Below, one piece after another: positions 38,437 to 50,565 of a stretch of 64,000 nucleotides of DNA (the first letter of the stretch is position 1; every line of letters begins with the position of its first letter). The position numbers and the translations under genes are program-made. Under the pieces are notes generated by a model that saw only the letters and a program-made list of their open reading frames with translations, was not told the origin of the DNA and searched no databases. Source of the stretch: Elusimicrobiota bacterium (GTDB lineage: Bacteria; Elusimicrobiota; Elusimicrobia; UBA1565; UBA9628); contig JACRDP010000014.1 in assembly GCA_016212855.1 (NCBI GenBank), forward strand, positions 1 through 64,000. The letters are read 5' to 3'.

Positions 38437-40247
38437 TGCTCCCGGACGGACAGTTCGGAGTTATCCCCGGCGTTTCCAACGTTGGAAGCGTTGGGGATAA
38501 CTTGACGCCTCGAATGGACCCAGAGGATCTGCACATCGGCCGGGGTCACGCCGGGGACGCGGCCGGCCTGGCCGAGCGTACGGGGCTTGAGGCGAGCGAG
38601 CTTCTGGCGCGCCTCGTTGGTGAGCGCCCCGAGCGTCGTGTAGTCGAGCGCGGCGGGAAGCTCGGTCAGCTCCGCGGCTTTCAGGCGCTCGGCGCCGGCG
38701 CGCTCGCGCGCGATATAGGGACCGTAGGATTCGCGGACGGCGCGCTGGTCGCGGACCTTGTCCATGGACCACGGCGCGAGCTCCTCATCAGGTTTGTCGC
38801 CGGTGCCGGCGACGACGAGTTCTTTATACCGGAGGAAGCGTTCGCGCGCTTCCGGAGCGATGAGGCCGAGCGCGAAGCCCTTCTCCATCAATCTCATGTC
38901 GGCGTCGTCGGCGCGCAGGCTGAGGCGGTTCTCGGCGCGGGCGGTGAACATGCGGTAGGGCTCGTCGACGCCGCGCAGGACGAGGTCGTCGACCATGACG
39001 CCGATATAGGCCTCGTCGCGCCGGAGCGTGAACGGAGCTTGGGAAGCGGCGCGCAGCGCGGCGTTGATTCCGGCCAGCAGGCCCTGGCTCGCGGCCTCCT
39101 CGTAGCCGGTCGTGCCGTTGATTTGGCCCGCGAGGAACAGGCCGGGAACGGCGCGGCATTCGAGCGAGTCGGTGAGCTGGGTGGGCTGGCAGAAGTCGTA
39201 TTCGATCGCGTATCCGTAGCGCGTGAGCAAAGCGTTCTCGAGGCCGGGGATGGTGGAGACAAGCTCCCGCTGAGCCGCCTCCGGAAGGCTCGTGGACATG
39301 CCGTTCAGATACATCTCGCTCGTGTTCCAGCCTTCGGGCTCGAGGAACAGCTGGTGCCGCTCTTTGTGCGGGAACTTGACGACCTTGTCCTCGATAGACG
39401 GGCAGTAACGCGGGCCGACGCCCTCGATCTTGCCGGAGTACAGCGGTGAATTCGCCAGGTTGTCCCGGATCGTCTGGTGCGTCCGGGCGTTCGTGTAGGC
39501 CACCCAACTGGGCAACTGCGGGGTGGCGATCCGCTCGGTGAAGTGTGAAAACGGCTTGGGGACCGGATCTCCGTCTTGGCGCTCGAACTTCGAGAAATCG
39601 ACGGTGGCCGCGTGCAGGCGCGGCGGCGTGCCGGTTTTAAGCCGGCCGACGGCCAGGCCGAGCGCCTTGAGCGAGGCGGAGACGCCGAGGGCGGGCGGTT
39701 CGCCGCTGCGGCCCGCCGCGTGCGAGCTCAGGCCGACGTGGGCGAGGCCGTTGAGAAAGGTCCCGGTGGTGAGGACCACCGTCTTGCCTTCATAGCGGGT
39801 GCCGCGCTTGGAGATGACGCCACGGACGGCGCTGCCGTCCGTCCAAATATCCCACGCCTCGTCCTGGACGGGGTCGAGGCCGGGCGCGGCTTCTACGACC
39901 TTCTTCTGGCCCGCGCGATACGCGGCCTTATCGCATTGCGCGCGCGGCGAGCGCACGGCCTGGCCCTTGCTGAGGTTGAGCGTCTGCGAAAAATAGGAGG
40001 AGCGGTCGGCGGCCTTGGCCATCTCGCCGCCGAGCGCGTCGAGCTCGCGCACCATCTGGCCTTTGCCGACCCCGCCGATCGAGGGATTGCAGGACATCGT
40101 CGCGATCGTGTCCAGGCTTTGCGTGAGCAGCAGAGTCTTGCGGCCCATCCGCGAGGAAGCGAGCGCCGCCTCGACGCCGGCGTGGCCGGCGCCGACGACG
40201 ATGACGTCGTAGCGTCGCGGATAAAGGCTGAAGGCCGCGTCAGCCAT
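38433..40247 (-). CDS. mnmG: tRNA uridine-5-carboxymethylaminomethyl modification enzyme MnmG (GidA)
   Basis: YDVIVVGAGHAGVEAALASSRMG, NPSIGGVGKGQMVRELDALGG, GLFLAGQINGTTGYEEAASQGLLAGINAAL. Confidence 0.97.
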   Translation of the reverse strand: MADAAFSLYPRRYDVIVVGAGHAGVEAALASSRMGRKTLLLTQSLDTIATMSCNPSIGGVGKGQMVRELDALGGEMAKAADRSSYFSQTLNLSKGQAVRSPRAQCDKAAYRAGQKKVVEAAPGLDPVQDEAWDIWTDGSAVRGVISKRGTRYEGKTVVLTTGTFLNGLAHVGLSSHAAGRSGEPPALGVSASLKALGLAVGRLKTGTPPRLHAATVDFSKFERQDGDPVPKPFSHFTERIATPQLPSWVAYTNARTHQTIRDNLANSPLYSGKIEGVGPRYCPSIEDKVVKFPHKERHQLFLEPEGWNTSEMYLNGMSTSLPEAAQRELVSTIPGLENALLTRYGYAIEYDFCQPTQLTDSLECRAVPGLFLAGQINGTTGYEEAASQGLLAGINAALRAASQAPFTLRRDEAYIGVMVDDLVLRGVDEPYRMFTARAENRLSLRADDADMRLMEKGFALGLIAPEARERFLRYKELVVAGTGDKPDEELAPWSMDKVRDQRAVRESYGPYIARERAGAERLKAAELTELPAALDYTTLGALTNEARQKLARLKPRTLGQAGRVPGVTPADVQILWVHSRRQVIPNASNVGNAGDNSELSVREQ

Positions 40248-41016
40248 AGAGCAGGGCTTTGAGCGTCTCCTTGGGCAGCCAGCCGAGCATGAACGCGGCG
40301 ATGACGACCACGATCTGCAGAAGCAAGGCGAAGAGCAAGGGCAGGAGCGCGCGCGGCAGGGGCCGGCCGGGCGGCAGTTTCTTAAGTCCGAACGCGCCGG
40401 CGAACAGCATCCACAGGCCCGCGCCGCCGACGACGGCCTTATACCCCGTCTCCCAACGCAGCATCGTCACGACCGCTTCCGGAACGTATGTGAGCAGCTG
40501 GATGACGTTCATCACGAGGAGGAAGGCGGCGAGAGGCCGCCACCAGTCGGAGGGAACCCTCTTCATCGCGTAGATCGTCGGCAGAATCCACAGCGTGAAC
40601 AACACTCGGAACTGGAACCCGTTGATGATCGACGGCGCATGCTCCCGGGGCAGATATAAAACGATGAAGATCCACGGTATGACCGACCAAAAGAAAGAGG
40701 TGAACAACTTCAACGGCAGCCAACCGTCCTTCATCCAGTGCAGCAGCGCGCCGGTAAATCCGATGAGGAAAGCCATCAGCAGGGGTTGCCACAGCATGAC
40801 CTTGAGCCAGAACAGGAAGTCCTGCGTTCCCAGCGGCACGGCGGCGTTGGCGTCGGGAAAGTCGAAGGGCTTCCAGTACTGGAAGACGGCGGCGCCGAGC
40901 AAGGTGAGACCGTAGACGACGAGCGCGTCGCGCAGCGCGCCGTGTTCGGAGCAGGCCTCCGCCGCCCGCGACGGCGAGACGATGAACATGCGTCCGAACG
41001 CCAAGGCCTTCTTCAC
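40240..41016 (-). CDS. Yip1-like integral membrane protein
   Basis: VKKALAFGRMFIVSPSRAAEACSEHGALRDALVVYGLTLLG plus multiple TMs. GTG start at 41016; the track ORF extension to 41691 is out-of-frame MFS sequence. Confidence 0.55.
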   Translation of the reverse strand: MKKALAFGRMFIVSPSRAAEACSEHGALRDALVVYGLTLLGAAVFQYWKPFDFPDANAAVPLGTQDFLFWLKVMLWQPLLMAFLIGFTGALLHWMKDGWLPLKLFTSFFWSVIPWIFIVLYLPREHAPSIINGFQFRVLFTLWILPTIYAMKRVPSDWWRPLAAFLLVMNVIQLLTYVPEAVVTMLRWETGYKAVVGGAGLWMLFAGAFGLKKLPPGRPLPRALLPLLFALLLQIVVVIAAFMLGWLPKETLKALLYG

Positions 41017-42221
41017 GCGATCGCCTCCGCGGCGTCGGCGTCGACGCCGAAGCCCTTGCGGGCGTACAGGCACACCCCGCCGCCGACGCCGAGCGCCAGG
41101 CAGGCGGCGAGCAGGGACGGGGCGAGGCCGAAATGATCCGAGCCCCAGCCGATGATGGCGGGCGAGGCGGCGTCGCCGAGCAGATGAATGACGAAGATAT
41201 TGGCCGCGAAGGCCATCGAGCGCTTCTCGACACGAGTGACCGACACGATCGCAGCGTTGAGCGGGCCCATGTTGAGGAAGAGCATGGTCTCGGCGAGGAA
41301 CAGGCAGACGATCGCGGCCTTGAGCGAGGGCGCGGCGATCGCGGCGGCGGCGAGCGGCATGCCGAGAAGCAGGCCCCAGCCCGAGACGAGCAGGTCGGCC
41401 GTGCGGTCGGTGCGGCGCAGCCGGTCGGACAGGAAGCCCCCGATGAGGCTGCCCGCCAAGCCTCCGGCGACGGTGACGCCGCCGAACAGCAGGCCGGCAT
41501 GGCCGACGCTGAGCCCCCACGCGCGGTGAAAAAAAGTGGGCATCCAGACGGCGAAGCCGCCGAGGGCGAAGGTCATGCCCGCTCCGGCGTAGGTGGCCAT
41601 GCGGAAGGTGCGCACGCTCCAGACCTCGCGGTAGCCGGTCAGCGCCGGCGGCGTGGCGCGGTGCGGCGCGTCGGCGGGCAGGAGCAGGCACAGCGCGGCG
41701 AGGAGCAGGCCGGGCAGACCCACGACGAGAAACGCATGGCGCCAGCCGAGGATTTCGCCGAGCTTGCCCCCTCCCGCGTAGCCCAACGCCGAGCCGACCG
41801 GGATCGCGAGGCTGAAGAACGCGAGCGCTCTTCCGCGCTTCTCGAGCGGGAAGCGCTCCGCGACGAACGCGGGCGAGATCGCGCCGTAGCAGGCTTCGCC
41901 GATGCCGACGACCGTGCGCGAGAGGAATAAAGACGGGAAGCCGGTCGCGAACGCGGCCGCGCCGGTCGCGACGCTCCAGAGTCCGACGCCGCCGGCGATC
42001 CAGGGCTTGCGGCCGCGCGAATCGGCGAGCCAGGCGATGGGCGGCGCGGCCAGCATGTAGATGATCATGAACGCGGAGGCCAGGCTCCCGGCCTGCGCGT
42101 CGGTGAGGGCGAGCTCGCCGGAGATCAGCGGCAGCAGGGCGTAGACGATCTGCCGGTCGACGTAATTGAGGATGTTCACCGAGAGGAGCAGGGCCAGCAC
42201 TCCGTTCGGCGAGGAGATCAC
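41013..42221 (-). CDS. MFS transporter
   Basis: NILNYVDRQIVYALLPLISGELALTDAQAG...PPIAWLADSRGRKPWI. Confidence 0.9.
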   Translation of the reverse strand: MISSPNGVLALLLSVNILNYVDRQIVYALLPLISGELALTDAQAGSLASAFMIIYMLAAPPIAWLADSRGRKPWIAGGVGLWSVATGAAAFATGFPSLFLSRTVVGIGEACYGAISPAFVAERFPLEKRGRALAFFSLAIPVGSALGYAGGGKLGEILGWRHAFLVVGLPGLLLAALCLLLPADAPHRATPPALTGYREVWSVRTFRMATYAGAGMTFALGGFAVWMPTFFHRAWGLSVGHAGLLFGGVTVAGGLAGSLIGGFLSDRLRRTDRTADLLVSGWGLLLGMPLAAAAIAAPSLKAAIVCLFLAETMLFLNMGPLNAAIVSVTRVEKRSMAFAANIFVIHLLGDAASPAIIGWGSDHFGLAPSLLAACLALGVGGGVCLYARKGFGVDADAAEAIA

Positions 42222-42580
42222 GGTGTTCGGACCTTATACACGGCGTCGCCTGCTCGAACCCGGTCGGCGACGGAGATCGCGACGGTCTCGCCCGCGAGCG
42301 CGCTCTGCACGCAGCGCTTGCCGACGCACAGGCGCTCGACGCGCTGGGACAGGTCGGTGTCGCGTCCCTTCACGCGCACCGCGTCGCCGGCGGACACGGA
42401 CTCTTCCAGGAGAATGATCATCTCGCCTTTCTTGGCGTCGTAGGCGCGGACCTTGCCCAGCAGGGGCGCGCCGACGATCTGCTCGTCGGGCGAGATGCCG
42501 GTCACGGGAGTTCGGTGCAAGGGCTTGGCCTTGGGGGGTTTCGGGGGCTTGGTGGACGGCATGATCTTTTTATTCCTCAC
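42218..42580 (-). CDS. EF-Tu domain II-like (translation elongation factor-like) small protein
   Basis: GKVRAYDAKKGEMIILLEESVSAGDAVRVKGRDTDLSQRVERLCVGKRCVQSALAGETVAISVADRVRAGDAVYKV. Confidence 0.6.
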   Translation of the reverse strand: MRNKKIMPSTKPPKPPKAKPLHRTPVTGISPDEQIVGAPLLGKVRAYDAKKGEMIILLEESVSAGDAVRVKGRDTDLSQRVERLCVGKRCVQSALAGETVAISVADRVRAGDAVYKVRTP

Positions 42581-43932
42581 TTTCCGATGCAGAACTTGGA
42601 AAAGATTTCATCGAGCACGGCTTCGGCGGCGCCGTCGCCGCGAGCCTCGTTGAGCAGGGCCAAGGCGCGGCGCAGGCGGTCGGCGGCGCGGTCCTCCCAC
42701 GCTCCGGGGCGCGCGGCGAGTTCGGCGCGCGCGGCGGCGAGCTCGGCGAGGGCGCGGGCCAGCGCAGCGCTTTGGCGCGCGTCGTCGAGCAGGCACTCGC
42801 CCTCGTCGGCGGCGGCTCCGCCCGCGGCGGCGGCGATCGCGGCCTCGAGCGCGTCGAGGCCGTGGCCGGTCAGCGCCGAGCAGGAGACGCCGTGCTCCGC
42901 GCGCGCTCCGGGCAGGTCGGATTTATTATGCGCGACGATGAGCGCGGCGCCGCGGCGCTTCGCGGCGGCGGCTATGTAGTCGCGCGTTCTGTCGTCAAGC
43001 TCGTCCGGGGCGCGAGCCGAATCGACGACCAGCACCGCGACCTCGCAGGACTCAAGCGCGCCCTCGGCGCGGGCGACGCCTTCGCGCTCGGCGCCGCCTT
43101 CCGCATCCTCGCGCAGGCCCGCGGTGTCCACGAGAGTGACGACCGCGCCGCCGAGCTCGGCCTGCTCCTCGAGGACGTCTCGCGTCGTGCCGGGCATGGA
43201 AGAAACGATGGCTCGAGGACGTCCCAGGAGGGCGTTCAACAGCGACGACTTGCCGGCGTTGGGACTGCCGAACAGGCCCACGCGCGCGCCCTCGCGGCGC
43301 GAGCGGCCGCGCGCGTAGCCCGCGAGCAATCGCTCGATTCCCGCGGAGGCGTCCCGCAGAGACGCGTCCGCCTCTGAAGGAGCCAGCGGCGCGATATCCT
43401 CCTCCGGGTGGTCGAGCCGGACCTCGAGCGCGGCAAGCAGCTCGAGAATCGGAGCGCGGACCTCATCCAGGGCGTCGGAGAGCCCGCCTTCCAGGCGTCT
43501 CAGTGCGGCGGATCTGGCGGCCGCGCCGCGGGCGGCGATCAGGTCGCCGACGGCGCGCGCCTGGGCGAGGTCGAGCCGGCCGTTGACGTAGGCGCGGCGC
43601 GTGAACTCGCCCGGCGCGGCGGCGCGCGCGCCGGCCTCGATGGCGGCCGACACGATCTCGCGCAAAATCTCCGGCGAGCCGTGCGCGGCCAACTCGAGCA
43701 GGTCTTCCCCCGTCGGCGTCACGGGCCCCGCCCAATAGGTCGCGACGACGCGATCGACAATCACCTCGCCGCGGCGCAGGCGGCGCGCCGTCGCCCGCCG
43801 CGGCTCGAGCTCGGTACCGAGCAGAAGACGGGAGATCTCCCGGCAGCCGGGGCCGGACAGCCTCACCACGCCCAGCGCGGAGCGGCCCGGCGGGGTGGCG
43901 AGCGCGACGATCGTCTCTTCCGTCGAGCTCAT
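42577..43932 (-). CDS. mnmE: tRNA uridine-5-carboxymethylaminomethyl modification GTPase MnmE (TrmE)
   Basis: EETIVALATPPGRSALGVVRLSGPGC; GLFGSPNAGKSSLLNALLGRPRAIVSSMPGTTRDVLEEQAELGGAVVTLVDTAGLRE; C-term FCIGK. Confidence 0.96.
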   Translation of the reverse strand: MSSTEETIVALATPPGRSALGVVRLSGPGCREISRLLLGTELEPRRATARRLRRGEVIVDRVVATYWAGPVTPTGEDLLELAAHGSPEILREIVSAAIEAGARAAAPGEFTRRAYVNGRLDLAQARAVGDLIAARGAAARSAALRRLEGGLSDALDEVRAPILELLAALEVRLDHPEEDIAPLAPSEADASLRDASAGIERLLAGYARGRSRREGARVGLFGSPNAGKSSLLNALLGRPRAIVSSMPGTTRDVLEEQAELGGAVVTLVDTAGLREDAEGGAEREGVARAEGALESCEVAVLVVDSARAPDELDDRTRDYIAAAAKRRGAALIVAHNKSDLPGARAEHGVSCSALTGHGLDALEAAIAAAAGGAAADEGECLLDDARQSAALARALAELAAARAELAARPGAWEDRAADRLRRALALLNEARGDGAAEAVLDEIFSKFCIGK

Positions 43933-44777
43933 CCTTTTCTGGATCGGATCACGAGCTTGCGCCACGGCCCCTCGCCTTCGGAGCCGGTCGTAACGTCGGG
44001 ATCGGAGCCGAGCGTGCGGTGCACGAGGCGGCGCATCGAAGAATCCATCGGTTCCATGCGCACGGGTTTGCCGGTCGCCTTGACCGAGTCCGCGGCCTTG
44101 CGGGCCTCTTCGAGGACCGCCTTCTCGCGTTTTTCCCAATAGGACAGCGCGTCCACCTGGATCGCGATCGGCGCTCCGCTGCCGCGGGACAGCATCAAGG
44201 TCGCGAGGAACTGCAGCGATTCGAGCACGCGGCCTTCGCGGCCGACGAGCAAGGACGCGTCCTGCGATTCGACCGCGATCTTCACGCGCTCGAGATCGGC
44301 GTCCCAGACCGCGGTCGCCGACGGCGCGGCGATGCCCATGAGCTTAAGCGTTTCGAGGACGAGCTTCTGCGCGGCGTCGCAGGCCGCGGCGCTTTCGGCG
44401 GCGGTGATCGGACGGGGCGGCGCGTTGACCTCGCGCCGCGGGGCGCGAGGCTCGGGAGACCGCTGCGGCGCCCGCTCGGGCGCGCGTTCCTGCGGACGCG
44501 GGGACGGCCGCGACGGAGCGGAGGGACGGGCCGGCGCGCGCGACGGAGCGCGGGACGGGGTCTTGGCCGGCGCCGAAGGCGCCGCGACCGGCGAGTCCGG
44601 GCCCCAACGCTTCTCGGTCAGGCGCACGCGCGCGGGCTTGGAGCCCAGGCCCATGAAGCCGGCGGAGCCCTCCTGCAGAACGGTGATTTCGACCTGATCG
44701 CGGCGCAGACCGCTGGCGCTCAGCGCGGCTTCGACGGCTTCGGCGACGTTGCGGCCTTCGGATTCGATGGGCTGCAT
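43929..44777 (-). CDS. jag: Jag/KhpB-family RNA-binding protein (Jag_N, KH, R3H)
   Basis: EGRNVAEAVEAALSASGLRRDQVEITVLQEGSAGFMGLGSKPARV; KH GREGRVLESLQFLATLML; R3H-like C-term; next to yidC. Confidence 0.9.
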   Translation of the reverse strand: MQPIESEGRNVAEAVEAALSASGLRRDQVEITVLQEGSAGFMGLGSKPARVRLTEKRWGPDSPVAAPSAPAKTPSRAPSRAPARPSAPSRPSPRPQERAPERAPQRSPEPRAPRREVNAPPRPITAAESAAACDAAQKLVLETLKLMGIAAPSATAVWDADLERVKIAVESQDASLLVGREGRVLESLQFLATLMLSRGSGAPIAIQVDALSYWEKREKAVLEEARKAADSVKATGKPVRMEPMDSSMRRLVHRTLGSDPDVTTGSEGEGPWRKLVIRSRKG

Positions 44778-44799
44778 GTGGGTGAGTCCTCCTCGGGCG

Positions 44800-46314
44800 T
44801 CAGGCCTCTAATTGCTCTTTAAGCGCGATCTGCACCACGGTGCTGACGAGGCTGTTCGTCAGCCAGTACAGGACGAGGCCCGACGGGAAATTCATGAACA
44901 TGAAGGTGAAGATCAACGGCATGAACATCATGACCTTCTGCTGCGCCGGATCGCCGGCGGGCGGGTTGAGCTTGCTCTGCAGGAGCATCAGCGCGCCCAT
45001 GACGATCGGCAGGACGTAGTAGGGATCCTTGGCGGAGAGGTCGCGGATCCAAAAAATCCAGGCCGCGCCGTGAAGCTCCCAAGAGTTGCGCAACGCGTTG
45101 AACAGCGCGATGAAGATCGGCATCTGCAGAACCATCGGCAGGCAGCCGCCGAGAGGGTTGGCGCCCTTCGTCTTGTAGAGCTCCATCGTCGCCGCGCTCA
45201 GCTTCTGCGAGTCGTCGGCGTACTTCTGCTGGAGCTTCGCGACTTCGGGCTGGAGCTTCTTCATCGCGCCCGCGGCGCGCAGGCTCTTCCAGGTCAGCGG
45301 GAAGAGCAGGACTTGGAGGCCCAAGGTCAGAATCAGGATGGCCCAGCCCCAATTGCCGGTCTTGCCGTGCAGGAGCTCGAGCGTGTTCAGCATTTTCCGC
45401 CCGATCCAGGAGAAGAACCCGAAGTCGATGGAGCGCTCGAGGCCGAAGCCGTAGCGGGAGAGCCAGGTTTGGCCCTTGGCGCCGAGGTAAAAGGGAATCT
45501 CCCAGGTGAACGAACCTCCGGGCGCGATGGCGACGGTCTTGGCGGTGAGCACGAGCTTCGTGGGAGCCTCGACGCGGGCCGGCGTGAACAGTTCCGGCGA
45601 AGGCATCAGCGCCGCCAGGAAGTAGCGGTTGTCGATTCCGATCCAGCGGAAGGGCCCCGGGTGGGCGCCGGGTTTTAGATGTTCGATGCGCCCGTTGAGC
45701 CCCGCGGCCTCGGGCGTCAGGGCGAGGGCGCGCTGGAGCTTTTCGTTCTCCTTCACCTCGGTCTCGATGGTTCCCAAGCCGGGGCCGACGCTCAGCGTCC
45801 AGGCGCCGGAATCGAGCACGCGGCGGGTCGGGTTGATCGCGACCACGCGCACGCGCGGCAGGACGGTGCCGGCGCCGGGGAGGAATTCCTTGGCGATCTT
45901 CAGCCCGTCGGGAGTGACCGCGGCGTAGACCAATCCGTTCTTGACCGTGAGGTCGCGCTTGAACTCGAGCTCGGGGAACGTCGTGAACAGGCCTTGGTTC
46001 GCGTCATGGACGAGTTCGACGCGGCCGAGCGGCTCGGGGTACAGGAAGCTGACGATGGCCGCGCCGCGGGGATGGATCTTGGCCACGGCGTCTCCGATGT
46101 TCACCGTCTCCGCGGCGGCGAGGTCAATTTTTTCAGGGGCGGCGGACGCCGCCGGGGGGACGGGCGAGGACGCGGTCGAGCCGTGGGCCGACGCGGGAGC
46201 CGTGATGCCGGGCTTCGCCGGAGGTTGCGGGACGAATTTCTTCTCGAAGAAGCCGAACCAGGCGGCGTACACCGCGACGGAGAGCGAGACGGCGAGCAGG
46301 AGGTTTCGGTCCAT
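44800..46314 (-). CDS. yidC: Membrane protein insertase YidC
   Basis: MDRNLLLAVSLSVAVYAAWF start; WGWAILILTLGLQVLLFPLTWKSLRAAGAMKKLQPEVAKLQQKY; NPLGGCLPMVLQMPIFIALF. Confidence 0.95.
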   Translation of the reverse strand: MDRNLLLAVSLSVAVYAAWFGFFEKKFVPQPPAKPGITAPASAHGSTASSPVPPAASAAPEKIDLAAAETVNIGDAVAKIHPRGAAIVSFLYPEPLGRVELVHDANQGLFTTFPELEFKRDLTVKNGLVYAAVTPDGLKIAKEFLPGAGTVLPRVRVVAINPTRRVLDSGAWTLSVGPGLGTIETEVKENEKLQRALALTPEAAGLNGRIEHLKPGAHPGPFRWIGIDNRYFLAALMPSPELFTPARVEAPTKLVLTAKTVAIAPGGSFTWEIPFYLGAKGQTWLSRYGFGLERSIDFGFFSWIGRKMLNTLELLHGKTGNWGWAILILTLGLQVLLFPLTWKSLRAAGAMKKLQPEVAKLQQKYADDSQKLSAATMELYKTKGANPLGGCLPMVLQMPIFIALFNALRNSWELHGAAWIFWIRDLSAKDPYYVLPIVMGALMLLQSKLNPPAGDPAQQKVMMFMPLIFTFMFMNFPSGLVLYWLTNSLVSTVVQIALKEQLEA

Positions 46315-46319
46315 TGGTT

Positions 46320-46538
46320 TTATCGGGTGCTGGGAACGGGATCGTGTCCGCCGGGATGAAGCGGCTGACAGCGCAAAACGCGGCGAGCGGCGAGGACCAG
46401 TCCGGCCGCGGCGCCGTGAGCCGCGACGGCGTCCCGGGCGTAGTCGCCGCAACTCGGGTAGAAACGGCACGCGGCGGGCAGCCACGGCCGGACCGCGGCG
46501 CGGTAGAGATCGAGGAACGCGAGAAGGATCGTTTTCAT
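46320..46538 (-). CDS. yidD: Membrane protein insertion efficiency factor YidD
   Basis: LAFLDLYRAAVRPWLPAACRFYPSCGDYARDAVAAHG; between rnpA and yidC. Start at 46538. Confidence 0.9.
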   Translation of the reverse strand: MKTILLAFLDLYRAAVRPWLPAACRFYPSCGDYARDAVAAHGAAAGLVLAARRVLRCQPLHPGGHDPVPSTR

Positions 46539-46894
46539 GGGCGCAGGAGCCCGGCTTTCCGGCACAGGTCGAGGACGTCCGTCCGGGCGTCGGCGAGCCC
46601 CTTCCAGGAGCAGCCCGCGCGCGGATAGGCGACCAGCTCGACTCCGGGACGGAGCTCCGAGCGGCGCGTGCGGAAAGTCTCGCGCAGCAGGCGCTTGAGC
46701 CGGTTTCGCCTCACGGCGTTGCCGACCTTGGCGCTCACCGAGAGCCCCAGACGGGGCTCTCCCTCGGAGGCGTCGACGCGGTGCCAAAGGATCAGCGCGC
46801 GCCCGACGGTCTTCTTGCCCGACTCGAAGACTCGACGGAACTCGCGGCGCTCCTTTAAGCGCGCGTCGTCGCCGAAACCGGACGGCGGCGTCAC
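46535..46894 (-). CDS. rnpA: Ribonuclease P protein component
   Basis: [43 protein letters not shown]. Confidence 0.93.
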   Translation of the reverse strand: MTPPSGFGDDARLKERREFRRVFESGKKTVGRALILWHRVDASEGEPRLGLSVSAKVGNAVRRNRLKRLLRETFRTRRSELRPGVELVAYPRAGCSWKGLADARTDVLDLCRKAGLLRP

Positions 46895-47034
46895 GCCTTC
46901 TTCTTGATTAAAGTTTTGCGGCCTTTCGACCGGCGGCGGTTGAGCGTCTTGCGGCCGCCGGGCGTGGCCATCCGAGCCCGGAAACCGATCTTCTTCATGC
47001 GCTTGCGATTATGAGGCCGATATGTAGGGAGCAT
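46891..47034 (-). CDS. rpmH: 50S ribosomal protein L34
   Basis: [47 protein letters not shown], 47 aa on minus; below the ORF-track size cutoff. Confidence 0.96.
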   Translation of the reverse strand: MLPTYRPHNRKRMKKIGFRARMATPGGRKTLNRRRSKGRKTLIKKKA

Positions 47035-47072
47035 TGAGGGGCCATTATAAGAAAAAATGCTACGATTCGTCC

Positions 47073-49034
<1,962 letters not shown>

Positions 49035-49128
49035 CGCCCTGGGCGAGCGACTCTTCGTCTCGGCCGCGCTGACCGCCGCGCTGTTCTTCGTCTTCGAGGA
49101 CCGCAAGGCGTGGAAGGCCCCGGTCGGC

Positions 49129-50565
49129 TTGCGCCTGTTTCTGTTCGGACTTTTATCCTGGTACGCGCTCGGCTGGACGAAGAACGTCCGGCTTTTCCCG
49201 GACGCGTTTCCGCTCGAGCTGACCGCGGGGCGCGCGCTCCGCCTCCTGCTCGGCACCGTGCTCTGCGCGCCGGCGGCTTTCGCCGCGGCGCGCGGACGGC
49301 GCGGCCTCGTCCCCGGCGCCGCGTTCGGCTTTCTCGCCGCGGCCGTCGGCGCCTGCGCCTCGCGCTGGCCTCAGCTGGGGCGCGCGATCGAGCTGTGCGG
49401 CGGCGTCTTCACCGCCTACGTGCTGAAGATATTCCTGACGACGGCGCTGGCGGCGACCTGCGCCGCCCTGGCCGCCGCGCTCACGCGCGAAGACTGGCGG
49501 CCCTATTCCCGCCGGCTCGTGCTCGCGCTCGCCGGGTCGTGGGCGCTGGGCACGCTCGGAGCCGAGCTCGCGCTGTCGCGCGTCTGGGGCTACGGCCCGC
49601 CCTCGCTCGCCGCGGCCGCCGGCGTGCCGACCAACCGCGACGCGCGCACGCTCGCCGTGGCCTGGCTGTACCCGACGCGCGGGCGCTCCTATCACGTCGA
49701 TTCGCGGCGGATGTCCTCGGAGACCACGGATTTGTCCCCGGACAGCATCGACCGCATCGAGTCCTTTCTCGAACGCACGCGCCTGCGCGGCGTCTTCGCG
49801 GAGGAGGCGCTGGAGGCCGTGCGTCTGGGGCGCCTGCAGCGGTGGGACGAGGAACGGGCGCTCGACGCGATGATGATCACCGTTCCGGGACGGGCGCATC
49901 CTGATTACCGCCGCGCGCTCGAGCTGCTGCGCGCCGGCCCGGTGACCGCCGAGCGCTTCGGCAAGCTCGAGCAGCTGTCGGCGGCGACCGGCCGCCGCGT
50001 CGAGGGCTTCGAGAAGGCCACCGAGTCGCAATACATCTTCGAGGGCTTCTCCGCGGCCTACGCGCGCTTCGGCGACGAGGCCAAGGCGCGGGAGTGGCTG
50101 ACCCGTCTCGACGGGCTCTGGGCCGTCAGCGAGAAGCGCATCGAGGTCGGCTCGCTCGAGGACATGCGCGAGGGGCGCGTCTCGGGCTCCTTATTCCTCG
50201 ATGAGCGCCCCGCGACCGGCTTGCGCGCCGGCCTGTTCTACGTCTGGAACAGCTCGGCGACCAAGACCACTCATTACTGGCTGTCGGGCTCGCGCGTGCC
50301 CGACGAGGACGGCCGTTTTTACTTCGACAACCTGGGGCCGGGCCGCTATATCCTCGGCCTGCTCGGCCGGCCCGAGGATCTGCGCGGAAGCTTCACCGGC
50401 GTGCCGGGCCAGTTCGAGGTCACCTACGAGCGCCCGGACGTCCTCCTCGAGCCCGTCCGCGTGCGCCGCGAGCCGGAGCCCGCCGAGGACGCCTTCGGCC
50501 CGGGCGGCCTTCGCGAAGGCCGCGTGCCCATGGTCCCGGAACCGCCCCTGAGGTTCGGCCGATGA
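49129..50565 (+). CDS. Hypothetical membrane protein (N-terminal TMs, soluble C-term)
   Basis: Hydrophobic N-term. The frame is open upstream (GERLFVSAALTAALFFVFED), so the true start may be near 49039. Confidence 0.55.
   Translation: MRLFLFGLLSWYALGWTKNVRLFPDAFPLELTAGRALRLLLGTVLCAPAAFAAARGRRGLVPGAAFGFLAAAVGACASRWPQLGRAIELCGGVFTAYVLKIFLTTALAATCAALAAALTREDWRPYSRRLVLALAGSWALGTLGAELALSRVWGYGPPSLAAAAGVPTNRDARTLAVAWLYPTRGRSYHVDSRRMSSETTDLSPDSIDRIESFLERTRLRGVFAEEALEAVRLGRLQRWDEERALDAMMITVPGRAHPDYRRALELLRAGPVTAERFGKLEQLSAATGRRVEGFEKATESQYIFEGFSAAYARFGDEAKAREWLTRLDGLWAVSEKRIEVGSLEDMREGRVSGSLFLDERPATGLRAGLFYVWNSSATKTTHYWLSGSRVPDEDGRFYFDNLGPGRYILGLLGRPEDLRGSFTGVPGQFEVTYERPDVLLEPVRVRREPEPAEDAFGPGGLREGRVPMVPEPPLRFGR

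Noticed and set aside
41017-41691. Upstream extension of the Yip1-like ORF
   Set aside because: Shadow frame of the MFS gene at 41013-42221.
44332-44697. Plus ORF of 121 aa over jag
   Set aside because: Antisense to the Pro/Arg-rich linker of the Jag-like protein; no independent support.
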